From positions 13,935,361 through 13,999,360 of the forward strand of contig NC_067120.1 of assembly GCF_021347895.1 (NCBI RefSeq): DNA of 64,000 bases, given 5' to 3'. A program made the position numbers and the translations under genes. Positions 39,016 through 53,300 of this stretch are shown in pieces. The number at the start of each line of letters is the position of its first letter. Position 1 is the stretch's first letter. The DNA comes from Acanthochromis polyacanthus. Taxonomy: Eukaryota; Chordata; Actinopteri; Pomacentridae. Below the pieces are notes generated by a model. The model had not been told where the DNA came from. It was given only the letters and a program-made list of their open reading frames with translations, and did not search any database.

Positions 39016-39385
39016 GTTTCCTCTACTGGTGAGCAAGTCCCAGCTTTACGCAACTGGAGAAAAAGTGGTCGAGAAATAGAGGTGTACTGAGGAGGGGGAG
39101 GAGGAGGCGGAGCAGAGATACCAAAGTAAGAGTTGGAAAATGTTTACCGACTTGATCAAACGCAGAGAACACAAAGATTTCACAATCAGCAGTTTACCAC
39201 ACAAAACAGACCGTGATTTCTGTCTGTGCCTCTTTTTTTTTCCAGATTAGAACCGGATTACTTGATGGAGCTTTTCAATCTTGTTCCGTCAAACTTTACT
39301 AGGCCAACCCCCAAAGATAATTAGCAGGAAAAAAAGAGGTAAAATTCCACAACGGGCCCCGAAACTTCACATTTCTGGGCAATTT

Positions 39386-39728
39386 ACACCACCGTTCAAA
39401 AGTTTCATGTTTTCCATGAAAACTCACACTTTTATTCATGTGCTAACATAACTGCACAAACGTTTTCTAACCATCAATGAGCCTTTCATCACATTACAGC
39501 TTTAGAACACAGGAGTGATGGTTGCTGGAAATGTTCCTCTGTACCTCTATGTAGATATTCTATTAAAAATGAGCCTTTTCCAGCTAGAATAGTCATTGAC
39601 CACATTAACAATGTCTAGACTGTATTTCTGATTAATTTCATGTTATCTTCATTGAAAAAAAAAAGAAGCTTTTCTTTCAAAAAAAAAAGGACATTTTTAA
39701 ATGACCCTAAACTTTTGAAGGGTAGTGT
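39386..39728. repeat. Interspersed repeat (family 3), copy in the B-cep152 spacer
   Basis: Left end ACACCACCGTTCAAAAGTTT and right end AAACTTTTGAAGGGTAGTGT are imperfect inverses, so this is a MITE-like unit. A close copy is at 42176-42502 and an inverse copy at 36512-36775. Confidence 0.7.
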
Positions 39729-40035
39729 CGGTGTAAGAAAAAGATAATTAATCAACTACTTCTCTGTTTTCTCAACTACTGAGCTAGATGTCTGCACCAG
39801 AGAGTACCAAATATGCATCTCAGTTTAATCTGTAATTGTAGTAGAAAAGTGACTGTTTTGGCCGTTACACATTACTGACTAACCTCTTTGAAATGAGCTA
39901 CTTTCTGAAAATTAATTTTCAAACATGTTTAAGACAACAATAGATGAGTTATTCATTTAAGGTTTGCAAAAAGATTTATTAAACTAACTTCAAGCAATAT
40001 ATAAAAAAACATTTAATATCTATGCACAGCATATC
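39395..40035. repeat. Duplicated non-coding block, copy 1 (downstream of cep152)
   Basis: The similarity to 42186-42872 covers the family 3 repeat and then about 300 bp more of unique-looking sequence. Shared blocks include AAGAAAAAGATAATTAATCA, GATGAGTTA and TTTAATATCTATGCACAGCA. Copy 2 has about 100 bp extra in the middle. Both copies have the same orientation and are offset by about 2.8 kb. Confidence 0.8.
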
Positions 40036-41237
40036 TTATTACGTTTATATAAAATATTTTAAAATATAAAAACACAAACACACTGGAATGTGAAATCCTC
40101 CCGATGTCAGAGGCGGAAAGTGGGGCACAGTGATAGGAACTCTGAACCTTTATATTGGGAGCTGATGGGGAAGGTTTATGAGGTGTCATATCCACTCAAC
40201 ACCTCCTCAAACTGCACTTATCACAGATGTAGCACCAATGAACACGGATAAAAATACAGAAGGAACAGCAAGTACCAACTTAATTCAGGCTAGTAAACTT
40301 GTCAGGGCAAAGGTGGGTTGAATACAAAGTCCTAACGGAGCGCTGTAATTATTAAGTTCCTGCTCAGTGCAAAAGTTTTCCATACAGCGGCAGGTTTTCT
40401 AAAAGCCAATGCACCCTTGTTTTTACCAAATCAGATCTATGAAATCCAACGAGCATTTTCCTTCTACACTGGAATAAACTCTGCCATAGTTGGACATTTT
40501 AGGGAAATAAGCTTCTTCACTTCCTTTTGATGGATTCAATAAAAACATCAACACCCCTCTCATATCTGTTTAGTAATTATGAAGCTACAGCCAGCAGCTT
40601 AGTTTAGCACAAACGCTGTAGAGGGGGAGCTTATCTTTGCTCCTAATAGGCTTCTGGGAGGGAAACTACACCTAATAGTAACATGATCCCTCAGCACACA
40701 TTTAGAGCTTTGACTGTGTGTAATCTTATTTAACAGGAAATACATGCATTTCCCTGTAATTTCTGACTGATTTGTAAACAAAAATGTCTAATATGCTTGA
40801 AAAACTGACAAAACTAGTTAAAAAAAGATCTCAGTTCTTATCATTTTCCTGCTGGTGATCTTCCTTTGGTCTCGTCTTAAATCTTTTTTGGGGGGGTTGA
40901 TGGTGAAGTCCATCATAACTGCTTTCTCCTGCAGGTGATTTGTCATTTTTGCACGTTGGCTCTGTGCAAATTGAACAAGACACAACGTGTTCATTTGCGA
41001 GTTTAAATAATGCTGGAATGCAGAGTTTGTTACAGCTGGACGGGGCCTAATCTAACAAGGTGCTGACTGTAGCTTCAGACAACAAGCGCACACGAGAGTG
41101 GCATCAATCGTCCCCATCTTCTAATTTAACGCACCACAAGAAAGTAAATAACTGTAATTCCAAGTATGTTAAACTATTCCTGAACACTGCAAGCAACTAT
41201 GACGGGACAGAGTTTATATTGAGTAAACATGAGACAC

Positions 41238-41243
41238 TTTATT
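41238..41243 (-). terminator. cep152: Poly(A) signal of cep152
   Basis: AATAAA on the minus strand, about 75 bp past the cep152 stop codon, implying a very short 3' UTR. Confidence 0.6.
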
Positions 41244-41316
41244 CAAGGCACTATGTGGTAATTTAACTGCTCCATGCTCGTCTCTGTACTTCACCTTCAT
41301 ACCTGCTCTTCCTTTG

Positions 41317-44300
41317 TCACTTCTGTTGGTAAAACGGGCTGTCAAAGCCGCTGTCCTGTCGGCACTGTCTCAACTCAGAGAACAGAGGTCTGGAACAAAC
41401 TCCCTGCTGCTTCTCACATTCAGAGCCAGGAGTAGGCTCTCTGCGAGTGCTCATCTTAGCCTGGGCAAACGTCTCGGTGTGAGGTGTCTTCTTGGTGATC
41501 TCATTATAAACAGTCATGTCGGAAGCGTCCGGGGTGAGGCCACCAAACTCTCTCACAGATGCTGCAGACAGAGTAAAGGGCTTCACTGGTTCAACTTTCC
41601 TTCCTGAGTAGGACAACCTGGGGACGTGGAAGTCCGAGTCACTACTGGTCATGCTCCAGTCTGTCTGTTTCTCATCTCTGACCGGAGCCTCCTGGATGAG
41701 GAAAGGTTTGCTTTGTCGCTGCGACTCCAGCCGGCTCTCTGGTTTGCTGGATTCTCCTCCCTGTAGGTACAGCTCCCTCCTTTTACTCCTAACAGACACA
41801 TTGACTAAATCGACACGGGAAGAAGCAGCTATCTGAGGAGCTGGTTTGTGAGAGTGGAGGTTTGTGTGAGCGGTTTGAGGCTTCATCCCTGCATCCACTG
41901 AGGCCTCCTCCTTTCCAGATGCACTCATGTCCCGGTGGCTCAAAAGTTTAGTTCTCACTGCAGCGGCTGGTTTGTGCTCTGAATCAGCAAAAGTATTTTC
42001 TCTGAGGGATCTCTCCTCTGGCCGGACGTCAAGCGGCTCGGTTAGGTTTGACGGGGTCTTACTGAAAGCTGCATTTTTCCCTGGAGGGCAGCCAGCGGTG
42101 GACAAAGCCGCTGAGCAACCTGCCAATGCAAAACACACATTAAAAATACCTTAATATTGAGAATAAAAACCATAGTCACCCAGGCAATTTCATGTTTTCC
42201 ATGAATACTCACACCTTTATTCATGTGCTAACATAACTGCACAAATGTTTTCTAATCATCAATTAGCTAACACAATGTAGCATTAGAACACAGGAGTGAT
42301 GGTTGCTGGAAATGTTCCTCTGTACCCCTATGGAGATATTCCATTAAAAATCAGCCATTTCCAGCTAGAATAGTCATTTACCACATTAGTAATGTCTAGA
42401 CTGGATTTTTGATTAATTTAATGTTATATTCATTGATAAAAAAGCTTTTCTTTCAAAAATAAGGACATTTCTAAGTGATCCCAAACTTTTGATTGGTAGT
42501 GTAGGTATAAGAAAAAGATAATTAATCAACTACTTCTCACTACTGAGCTAGTTGTCTGCACTACATATTAGCAATTATGTACCTCTGTTTAATCTGTAAT
42601 TGTTCATTTCATTTATTCTTTATTTCATTCATTTGTAAAATAAAAAACGTTTTATGTGAATACAGTCTCCAAACTAGAATGAAAGGCAGCAGAAAGAAGA
42701 CAAATAACTGTTTTGCCCAATAAACTTTACAGACTTTGCAATGAGTTACATTTTCAGATTAATTTTCAACATATTTAAGATGACAACAGATGAGTTACTC
42801 ATTAAAGGTTCGCAATACGCTTTATTAAAATAACTTCAGCAATATAATTAAAAACTTTTAATATCTATGCACAGCAGTTCTGTACAATAACACTCACTTG
42901 GTAAGCTGTAGTTCTTCCCGGATTTACTTTTGATAGGTGTCTCCAGCACTTTAGCCATGGCCGCCAGCTTGCTTGCAGCATTCATTATTTTCTTTTCGGC
43001 ACTGCAGAAGACAGGAAGATCAATACAATTAGCCTGAGGAGCAATGATGAAGCAAGCAAACAAGTTTAGGACAATTATGGCCTCTTGCCCTGCAGTCTTT
43101 CCTCCGTCTTCCAGCAACTCCTGCAGACAGGTCAGATAATAGCGGCGCATCTTTCTGGCAGTATCCTGCCTCTCCCTCTGCACCTCCATGCGGATCATCT
43201 CTGCTGCACGCTCCCGGCTCTCCTGAAGGTAACGCAGCATGTCTCCTGACAAAAAACAACGACAATGTGTTTGTTCCCCAGGTACACACAAGAGGAGGTG
43301 ACTTGGTAAGGTCAGAAGAAAGAGTTAATGTAGACACAACTTGACATTTCAGCTCTAACACCAACCTCTGATCTTTTCCACAGTCATCAGATACTGCTGC
43401 TTCATCTCCTCCAGGCCATGCTGAAGATTTTGTTGATCAGAATTTCTGTAACAAAAGCAATCAACAATAAGGTTTGTAATTATATGTGCTATTTTTAGTC
43501 AATTAGCATTTTTAGTTTTCCTATTCTTTTGACTCTCAGTTTTCCTTATCTTGATTCAGTATGTAAATAAAGAGCAAACTCAGTCACAATCAAATAAATA
43601 TTAATAGAAACATAGTAAGACTACCAATGCTGTTCTGTATCTTAATTAAGCAGTTAAGGGCTTAAGGCCTTGAAGGACTTCATTTATTACTGGTTTGTTA
43701 AGTATTATTACACATTTTTATTAAAAGCCCTGCTAGCAACGATGGAGGCAGACTGAAAAATTGTATAAAATGGAAAAAGCTTGTCATGTGGTTCAGTTCA
43801 ATCAAATAAAAGGGAGTTTAGCATTTTCATTAGTTAATCAAGCAGATCTTTTAGACATAGCGGACACGCAGTAATGCAACAGTTACAACAATATTTCATT
43901 TCATTGTGCTTTAAAGAAATGGTAATAAAATACACAAACCCTGAGGATTCTTTGGTTTTCTTCACTTCGTCTAATTGCTGCAGATGTTCTTCCTTCACCC
44001 TTTTTAAGTTGCTTTCATGTTCATCTACAATAAACAGAGGTTTATCCCATTAGCACAGATACAATGTCAGCTGTCAAGAGAAAAATTTGACATGTAGAAC
44101 ATAAATATACCTTTGAGATGCTGCATGGCTGTTTTGTGCTCTCGAATGCTGTGTTGGAGCTGACGGCAGGCTTTCTCTAAATGTTTCTGGAGCTCCTGGT
44201 TCTTCTTCTGCAGCTTACTCACAGTCTCTGCACACTCTTTCCTACAACGCTGCTGATCCTTCCTCTGGGGCAAAGAGCCTGACAATAATAGACAATGATA

Positions 44301-47300
44301 TGTTGTAAACTGGTGATTAGCAGAAAATTAATAGCGTATATCATATTGATATAAGTAGAATGTATTAACAGTGGCTTATTTAATGAAGAGACGAGTGCAC
44401 TGCATACTTTGGATTTTGTTGAGTTCTCTCTCGTGCCGTTCCTGAGTTTCTTTTAACACAGAGTTCAGCCTCTCTTCACTTGTCTGTGGAAGCATAAATG
44501 AAACTTTAAAGGCAAAAACAATTCAACACTGTTTGACTGTGTCAGAAAAAAGGCAAACAAGTTAAAACAAATCATAACCAAGTGCTACATTTAACAGTAC
44601 TTGTGTTATCAGAAAATGGGAGGCTGTGTGTACACTGACATTTGCAAGCTGCTAATTAGTTTTTATTATTACCATGTTTTAACCTCCAAGGTCGTCGTCA
44701 GTTTTTTGCATAATGAAGACTTGAAGTTGAAGCATTAAATTAACAAAAACTCAGTAGCTCGGAACAACCTCTCCTTTTCCTTTTGTTTCTTCACTCTTTT
44801 GCGCTGCACTCCCCTTCTCTGCTTTGTGAACCTTTGTCTCTCGTATCATGTTTTCCTTTTCCATCTCTAAGTTAATCAATGAACAGAGCTACATGAACCC
44901 TCCTAATCCTAAATAGACCATGTAACTCACTTTCTTCCACTCCTTCTTAGCCTGGGAAACTGCTCTGCTGATCATGTCTCTGCATGAAGTCTGGATGATT
45001 TGTGTTGTTGCAGCATCTGATGTCGCCCCGCTGGTCCTCCTGGTGTCTTCAGTGCCCTGCTGATCTGTTTTGGGATCTCTGAGAAGCTGAGTCTGGACCT
45101 CAGCCAGTCCAGTCTGAAGCTCTGCTAGTAACTCGTCTCTCATTTGCTGTCTCTGGATCAGATCCTTCTCCTCATGCTTGCGTCTCCACTCCTCCTCTCG
45201 AGCCCTCACAGTCTCATGAAGCTTGGCCTCCATCTGCAGCAGCATTTCCTTCTTCTGAAGGTCAGCATCCTCTCTGGTTTGCTGCAAAGTCTGCTCCAGC
45301 TTTTTGCTCTGCTCTTGCAGCTTGGTTTGGTACACCTGCTCACTGCGGACCTGGATGATGGAGATCTCCTGCTGCTTGTCTCTGTTCCAGGCTGCTCTGG
45401 CTCCGGCCAGCTCTGCTTTCAACAAGGCAGCTTGCTCTCTGGTCATTTGCTCCAGCTGGCTCTGGAGAGCTGCCAGCTCCTCTTGAAGCTCCTCCACCCT
45501 CTGAGCTCCAGAGCAGTGCTCCTCCAGCTGGTTCTTGTGCTTCTTGTGCCAATGCTCCTCGGCCTCCCTCAGGGCCTGGGACACCTGAAATGTTTGAATA
45601 AAGATACATGGTCAGAAAAGCGAGCCCAGCTGACAGAAGTGACACCTTTGTAATCACAAAAATAAAACCCTCTCATACCCGCTGTTGTGTTTGCTTTTCT
45701 TGTAGTTTTTCCCATTTTTGTTTCTCTGTTTGGAGAGAGGTTTGGTATTCAGGTAATGAAATCAGATCTTCAATCCAGCGATTATAGGCCCTGGTTACTG
45801 CACCTTCAACCTGAAGAAACACATATTTATGTTCACTACTAAGTTTGACCATTTCAAATAATGGTGCCATATATTCAAAGAATCATTATCGAGCTGTGAA
45901 AGAATGTGGAAAGAAAAAATATCAAAACATAATAGAGTGAATATAAATGGGCAGACAATAGATTTAGCAAGTGTAGAGGCTTTAGTACGAGACATATTTC
46001 TAACTGGTGCAGTCTTGTAGAGTGAAGCTCATTTGCTAAGTAGCATATGCAGTATAAAAAGCCCACTGACCTGCTTGGCCATGTCCTCCAGGTGCTTCTC
46101 TTGTAACTCTCTCTGGGTTTGTTTCCTGGCTTCCTCCACAGCTTTCCATCGGACTTTGTCAGCTTCCAGTTGCAGCTGCTCTTTCTGGGCACTGAGCCTG
46201 AAGTCCAGCTCCTCAGCAGTAATTGTAGGACTGCTGGCCTCAATCTCATTTGCCTGACAGATCGCCTCCGCAGTCTCTCTGTGTTTCTCTCTGCTGGCCT
46301 CCTCAAGCCTCTGGACCCATGTCTTCTCCATCTGAAAGTAGAGAAAAAAAGACCAGTTGAGCATGACCTCACTGTTAGTAAGATAAGTGAGCTGGACAGT
46401 CTTTCCCAGAGGTTGTACCTTTTGCAGTTCTTCCTTCCACATAGCCTCGCTTGAGGCTACATGACATTTCACTTGCTCCTGGATCTCAGCCTCCTTCTCT
46501 TTGGACCAGAGAGCTTTGAGCTGCTTTATGGAGGCCTGATGCTGAGCCTCAAGTTCAGTTCGAAGCTTTTCCACAGCTGTACCACTCTCCTCTCTGATCT
46601 CAGCCTCCTCCTTCTCTGTGTTGCGAATCCTTTCTTCAAGCAAGTCCTTCTCCTTGCAGACAGATATGTAACATTCTTGAACAGCCAACACCTTGTCATT
46701 GGCTTCAGACAGCTGGGATCTGTGAAGGTAGTAAAGGGAGTTTGTATGACCTGTAAAGGCTTCCAGATGACTAACATTTTCCACATTAAGTGCAGAAGAC
46801 TCACTGTAAGTGTTGAAGCTGCTGCTGGTGCTGTGCAGTCAGCTGTTCAACCTGACCATCGTGTTCCAACATGAGCTCTGTTCTGACCCGGTTCACCACG
46901 TCATCCCTATACTGCTGATTAATCCTCTCAGATCTAAAAAAAAAAACAAATACAACAAATATACACACAAATGCATAAATATACCAACAACTCTGAATAA
47001 GGTAGGCAAAAAGGCTACATGTCATCTATATCTCCTCTCAGTATCCTACCTCTCTGCAGTTTCCTGTTTTTCTTGGTCCATGTCCTGGATCATCTCCCTC
47101 ATTTTGGTGCACAGCTCAGAATTAGCAGACTTCAGCTTTTCCTCCTTCTGTTGCAGCTCCTGGTTTCTCTTTTCTAGCAACTAGAGTTGAAACAGAACAA
47201 CAATTGTTCATGATTTACTGGAAATAAAAAACTAAGAACATATTTAAATCTGAATATAAACTACAACCTACCTCCAGTTGTTCCTGCAAGTGTTGTTTGT

Positions 47301-50300
47301 CCTTCTGTAATCTCATCAACTCTTTGTGAGAGTCTCCAGTTATGTCCAAATGTGTCATCTGGCTGGTTTCTCTGGCCTGGAGATGTGAAGTAAAAATACA
47401 ATTTTAAGCTCGTGATCTGCATCACAACCATTTAAGCGCCATTTTTATCTAATTTTTAGATCTTTATTGTTTTTTATGTTTTAACATAGATGCCTTATGC
47501 CAGCATATTTGTACAGCGGGGCTTTTAATCTATTCAGATTCAGATTTATTCTCTCAATTGAACAATTTGATGATTTTTCCTTTTTTGTTTCTATCATCAA
47601 GAAACCAAATTAGTAATTTCAACTTAAACCTGAATAACAGCTATCAGGGCGAGTCCTCACCGAAATGCTGAGCTTGGCTTCGTCTAACTCAGTCTGTAGC
47701 TCGTTTGCTCGACACTGACAGCGCTGGAGCTCCTCCTGCAGCTGACTGATCTTCTGTCGCTTCCCCTTTAAACCACCCAGGCAGCGCTGCATCTCAACAC
47801 GCAGCAGCCTTAACGCCTCATCCTTTGGCAGCTTGGCGTCTGACAGGTGAGCCAGAGCAGTGCTGAGAAATGAAGGGGAAAAACGTAATTCCAACGGTTA
47901 CAAATGGAGCTAGATGACAAAGTTTGACAGTGTGTGCTAGCACTAATGGTGAAAAATCAAGGATGCAGATTCAGAGACATGTAACTGATCACAATGACTG
48001 CTCTATAGTTATAGTGTACCTGTGAAGTGTGCCATTTTTCCTGTTTGTTTTCTTCAATCCTAGATCCACACAGGATTCAGACAGCTGGTTCTCCCAGTCA
48101 CTGCTAAGCTCTAATGTGATAACACCATGTTTCACAGCGGATTCATACAGTGTTATCTGCTCCTTCAGATCAGCCATATCTTCCTTTGGGATAAAAATAA
48201 AAAGATTTAAAGTTTAAGTTCCTACATTTAAGCAGTCTCTTCTTCAGCAATAACATTTTGAGAGTATTTCTGTTCTGGGGCAGAAAAATCTGAGTGCAAA
48301 CCTGTAAAACCTTGTTCATGTTTTCACTCAGTGCCTTCGCGGACTGAGCCTGTTGTAGTTTGATCTGCATTTGACTCATCTCTTGCACTGAATCTGAAGA
48401 AAATAAGCACAAGAGATGAAAGTAAATTAGATGTAAGAATATTTGCCTTCAGGTGCAAATAGGTTGCTTAATAGTTTTCTGTGATTTCCAAAAATGTAGT
48501 CTCAGTGCAAGTGCAGACAACTTTGCTCACTTGTCTGCAGCAGCTTGGCACACTGCTGCTGACTCTCCTCCAGACGCTGAGTGAGGGCGTTGACAACTCT
48601 GGCTCTCTCCAGTTGCTCTTCTTCTCTTTGGCGCTCCAACTGTCTCACATGCTCTCGTAACCTCTGACCAACATCAATCTAGAAGTAGCAACAACAGCAG
48701 AAACAATATAGGTGATGACGATGTCTGCAGCCGACTGACACATACTATTATCGCTACACTTGCCACATTTCAAAAGCATTAGGTGCTGCAGCTTGCGACA
48801 ATAAAACTGCAGACCTGTTCATTCAAAGCCTGGGAGGTAGAATCTAGCTTCTGCTGTAAGGCCAACAGTGCAGCCTCATGCTGCTCCTTGATGATGACAA
48901 GGTCTCTGTCGTGCTGCTCTCGTGCTCTGGACAGGGTGTCAGAGCGACAGAGCTCCAACATCTGCTGCTTCATGCTGTCCACTGCAGCATCTGCCACTCT
49001 CTGTTTCTTCATGTTCTGCAAACAAACAAAAACTACTGTATACTCTAAAAAACATAAACATTCCTATCCAAAGGTGCCAATGAAGGTAAACGGCAAACAT
49101 GAAGCAACAGAAACAGCATTGCTTTGCATACATTTGTCTGCATGTTTTTCATGTCAGATTTTTAACTTTGTAAAACTACCACTGCTTTCGAATGAAATAA
49201 ATACATAATGCTACAAAAACAAAAAACACTTTTTTAATAAGTTTGTTTGTTAATTATAGATTATGTCATGTATTGCAGACGGGTTTGTGTTTAGCTTTAA
49301 ATAATTTAGAAGACAGAAAGCACTGAAGTGTGTCAGCACAGGACTCACCTCTTGGTCTCGCTCATTGAGAATCTGTACTTGCTCCTCCATTGTCCTCAGC
49401 TTGTTTTGCATTTGAACTTCTCTCTCCTTGGCCTCTTCAATCAATCGACTTGATTCCTTTAGACTTACAGCTAGGCCATCCTTTTCATCTATTGATCATT
49501 TAAAAAAAAAAAAAACATTATATTTCCACAAGCAGCACATCCAGAAAGGAAACAAGCCAGGGCAGGACTTTCTGTTTCCATAAATAGCACAAACACTCTT
49601 GACAGACACAAGAGGGCAGACATGTAACTGAGTGAAAACCATCCTATTTTATTCATTGGCTTTAAATGGTGTATTTGCCTAAACAAAAAAGTATACCCAC
49701 AAATATATAAGATATCTAGAAAGCATTAGTACAAAACAAAGATCAGACAAAGTGAAACACTACTCTCAAAGACTCTCCTTCTCCCCCTTAAAGGCTTTGA
49801 GTCAGGTGCTAATTTCAGATTCAAGGGACTTATTTAATTTCCACAATTTCAATTTCATGTTTCAATATATGCAAAAAATGCAACAACATTACATTTTAAT
49901 CCTTAAGCTATGACAAAAGGAGTATTATATTAATCTACAAAGGTTTATGCACAGGAAGACAATGACACACCTAATTTTAAAAGTAAAACGTGTGTGAAAC
50001 ATACCTTTCACAATTGCAAACTGATGTTCAAGATATCTCAAATTACGCCGAGAATCCTCCAGTTTTCGCTCCAAGTCTTCAATTTGTCTCTGTTGAGCTT
50101 TGTTCAGAATCTGCAGCTGGGCGAGCTGCTCCCTGTCAGCATTTTCTGAAACCCAGATTTGTCTTTATTCAACACACCATCATCATCACTTCCCCCTTAT
50201 TTAAACAGTGTGAGGATATTTTTAATTTTTAGCAGCATCACTTGAACAGGTGTAGTTTATACAATAGCACTTTTGGATAGCACCTGCTGGTAATATGATG

Positions 50301-53300
50301 TAATCCTTAGATACCTACATGTCTTTACATTCTGGATGGACAGGAGAATCCACAATGGCTGATTAGATGTCTTTATGACAGAAATATATTATAAATCGAT
50401 AAAAAAATAAAATAAAATACTTTGGCTAATACTACACTTATGAAATAAAACACTTGATAACATAATGTTTCCCATCAAATTACCGCACAAGAGTTCAAGT
50501 TATTTATCTCAGTAGGAAACTAAAAATTTAATAATCTGAAAAAATACTATAAACACGGGTATGGTTAATGATATCTGGAATTTACACCACACAATATTAG
50601 ACTCATCCCATCTTGTCAACCTTATCCAGTCAAGACACTGTATTTTTGGAGATACCACTGAAAATGAAGAGTTGAGCCCTCAGTGTATTGCTCAGCCACA
50701 CTTTGACTGCAGCTGTTGTAAACAATAAAACTACATTTTAAAATCAGATTTTACTCTGCCAGTTCAGAGATTTCCTAGATTAACGATGCAGGTAACATTA
50801 TCATTTTTGGAGCGTCATAATATTGTGACGGGTATGTCACTGTACTCCTGTACTATTAATCCATCAGCTAAATCAGTACTGTAAGACTCACGTTGTGTTG
50901 AGTCAAGGAATTCTCTTTGCAGGTGGTCAAATTGCCTTTCTTGCTGAGCGGCCTGTGCGTTAAACATCTTTGGCTGATGAGCAGGATGATGAGGATTGTA
51001 GCTGGCCTTGTACTGATTTACTGCTCTGTCATCTGCTCCTGACTTTAAAGTCTGAAGATCAAAACACAAAACACAGAATATTTGAAAGCACTAAACAATT
51101 CAACTACTGTATCTTTCTCTGACACACAATAAAACACAATACACACAATCCAGACTGCCAAATAACAAATAAAAATGGAAATACACATTTAAGAAAAAGG
51201 CATATATCATTAACTGCAAGTAAAAGGACTTAGTCTGGTTCATTTAGAATTGAAATATATAAATGATAAAATGTGGAGAATTGGATTTTCAAGGGTTAGA
51301 GGTTCACTTATATCTTCATTTTTCTTTATTCAAATTGCTATGGCCATAATAACTTAAAGTAGTTGTGCTAGACATTGTGCTTATTTAGAGAATGTCTTTA
51401 AAGGGCAAGAATAGCCATCACTAGAACAGACTATCAAATAATGTAAAATTTCTAATCTTGAAACAATCCCTTGGACCCTGGAGTTATTTGGTAGTTTGTG
51501 ATGATGAAATAATCCACTCACTTGAAAATGGCTTTGCTGGTCCATGTATCCTCCTTCTCCATTGTATTCCACATGGTTGTTGGTGTTTTGAGGGTATGAT
51601 TTAGATTCAAATTCAGCAGAAAAATCACAAGTCTCTGTAGATTTTTCTGTGCCCATGCTTGTGCACGTATAATCTCCTTGTGCAAACTGATGATCCTGGT
51701 TCCAGATGTGAGGCAGATGTTCCCTCGGAGGTTGAATTTGATGTCCATTCATGTGAACAGCTCCATCCTCATAAGCGTACTCATTGTGAGAGCCTTGATC
51801 ATAGTTCTTCACACAGACGTTAAGAATAAGAATATTTTTCTTTTTCTTTAAGAACCACATAAAGAGAAATGTGCATTATCAACACAAACAAACACTCTAC
51901 CTGTGCATGAGAGGTGGGCCCTGGATGATCAGACCATTGCTGAGTCCACTTGGCCTGTGGGCTGTATAAAGAAGACAAAAATGTATGACTGTTACATTGC
52001 AGTCAACGCAAATTTGCTTGTCTCAAAAACAGTTCTCCAAAACTGAGATTACTGCTGGGATTAGACTGAGTCAACAGCGTGTGGTACCTGTTGCCAGTGT
52101 TTTTATTGCTACAGGTAGAGCACTCCAACTCGGGGGAGGAGGAGTCTCTGCTGTCCTCCAGCATGTCATCAGGCAGGTCTGTGAGCAGTTTGTGCAGCTG
52201 CAGAGAAATAGCACATGGAAATGAGTCATCAACGTTGCTGCGCAACCGAGTTATAAAGTAACACAGACGGGGAGAAAAAAAACACAGAGGCAATAAATGA
52301 CAGCCTGTTAGGGGGTATATCTGTAGAAGTCTGCTAAAAAGTAATCCAAAAAAAATAAATTTTAAGAAAAGCTGCTACATTAAAATTAATCACACAATAC
52401 TTATAACAGGTTAAACCAAACAAATTGTTTTGAGTAGAATATAGGTCAGTTTAGCTGATAAAAACATTTTCATTTTGTTATTTTTAAAAGTTAATATATG
52501 CAAGTGTAACTGACTAATCATGTCAGTAATTTTTGAAGAAACAATTCCAAACATTCCCTGGAGAAGAATTCTCAGATGTAAGGATCTTATTCATTTACAT
52601 TTATCACAAATCACCGCAGTTTAAAATATAGTTCTATTTGACACTGGCAAACAGCAAGGTCTAGTTAAAACATGTTAGCTCTTAATGCCACAAAAACAAC
52701 AAATTCTCCTCTATGTCAGTAACAGACTGACCAGGCTTGCTTTGCAACCAGCCATGTGTGATAAAACAAGCAAAGCCAGCTGGACTTACTTCCCACAAGG
52801 ACCGCTGAATATTCCTCAGATCGTCCACTGTGTCCACAACCAAAGGACCCATATTATCCCACTGACACATTAAGAAAGACTGAAGACACTCTTCTGCTTC
52901 AGCTGCGAAGCCACAAGATAACCTCCTAGTCTATTCTATCTGCAGAGAAGACCTTCTGAATGAAACATCCAAAATGTGCGTGGCATGTTGTCGGCTCCCT
53001 GTGGTATTGCTGTATTTTGCTCCCAAAGAACTCCATTGTTTAAACAAAACATATAGCAAGGTTAACTGGAGCAGAAACATTCCAGTTATTGGAGGCAAAC
53101 ATTCTCCATGTGAGCAGCTTGTGTATAATAAGTAGGCTACGCCAAAGGAAAAAAAATTAATTAGAGATCCTATTCTGTTAAGTTTTGAAGCCTATCTGTT
53201 CCTTCATCCTCACTCTGCACAAGTGAGGTGAAACACAGAAGCAAAGCAGCCTACAGAGAGAAAGGAGGGAAGCCACAGGGCAGAACGAGTTTCAGTGTGA

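Noticed and set aside
41314..42154. Plus-strand frames opposite the last cep152 exon
   Set aside because: Antisense shadow of an 803-bp coding exon.
45144..47184. Several plus-strand open frames of 60-170 codons
   Set aside because: They are antisense to confirmed cep152 coiled-coil exons; Leu/Ser-rich antisense frames are expected from Glu/Gln/Lys-rich coding sequence.
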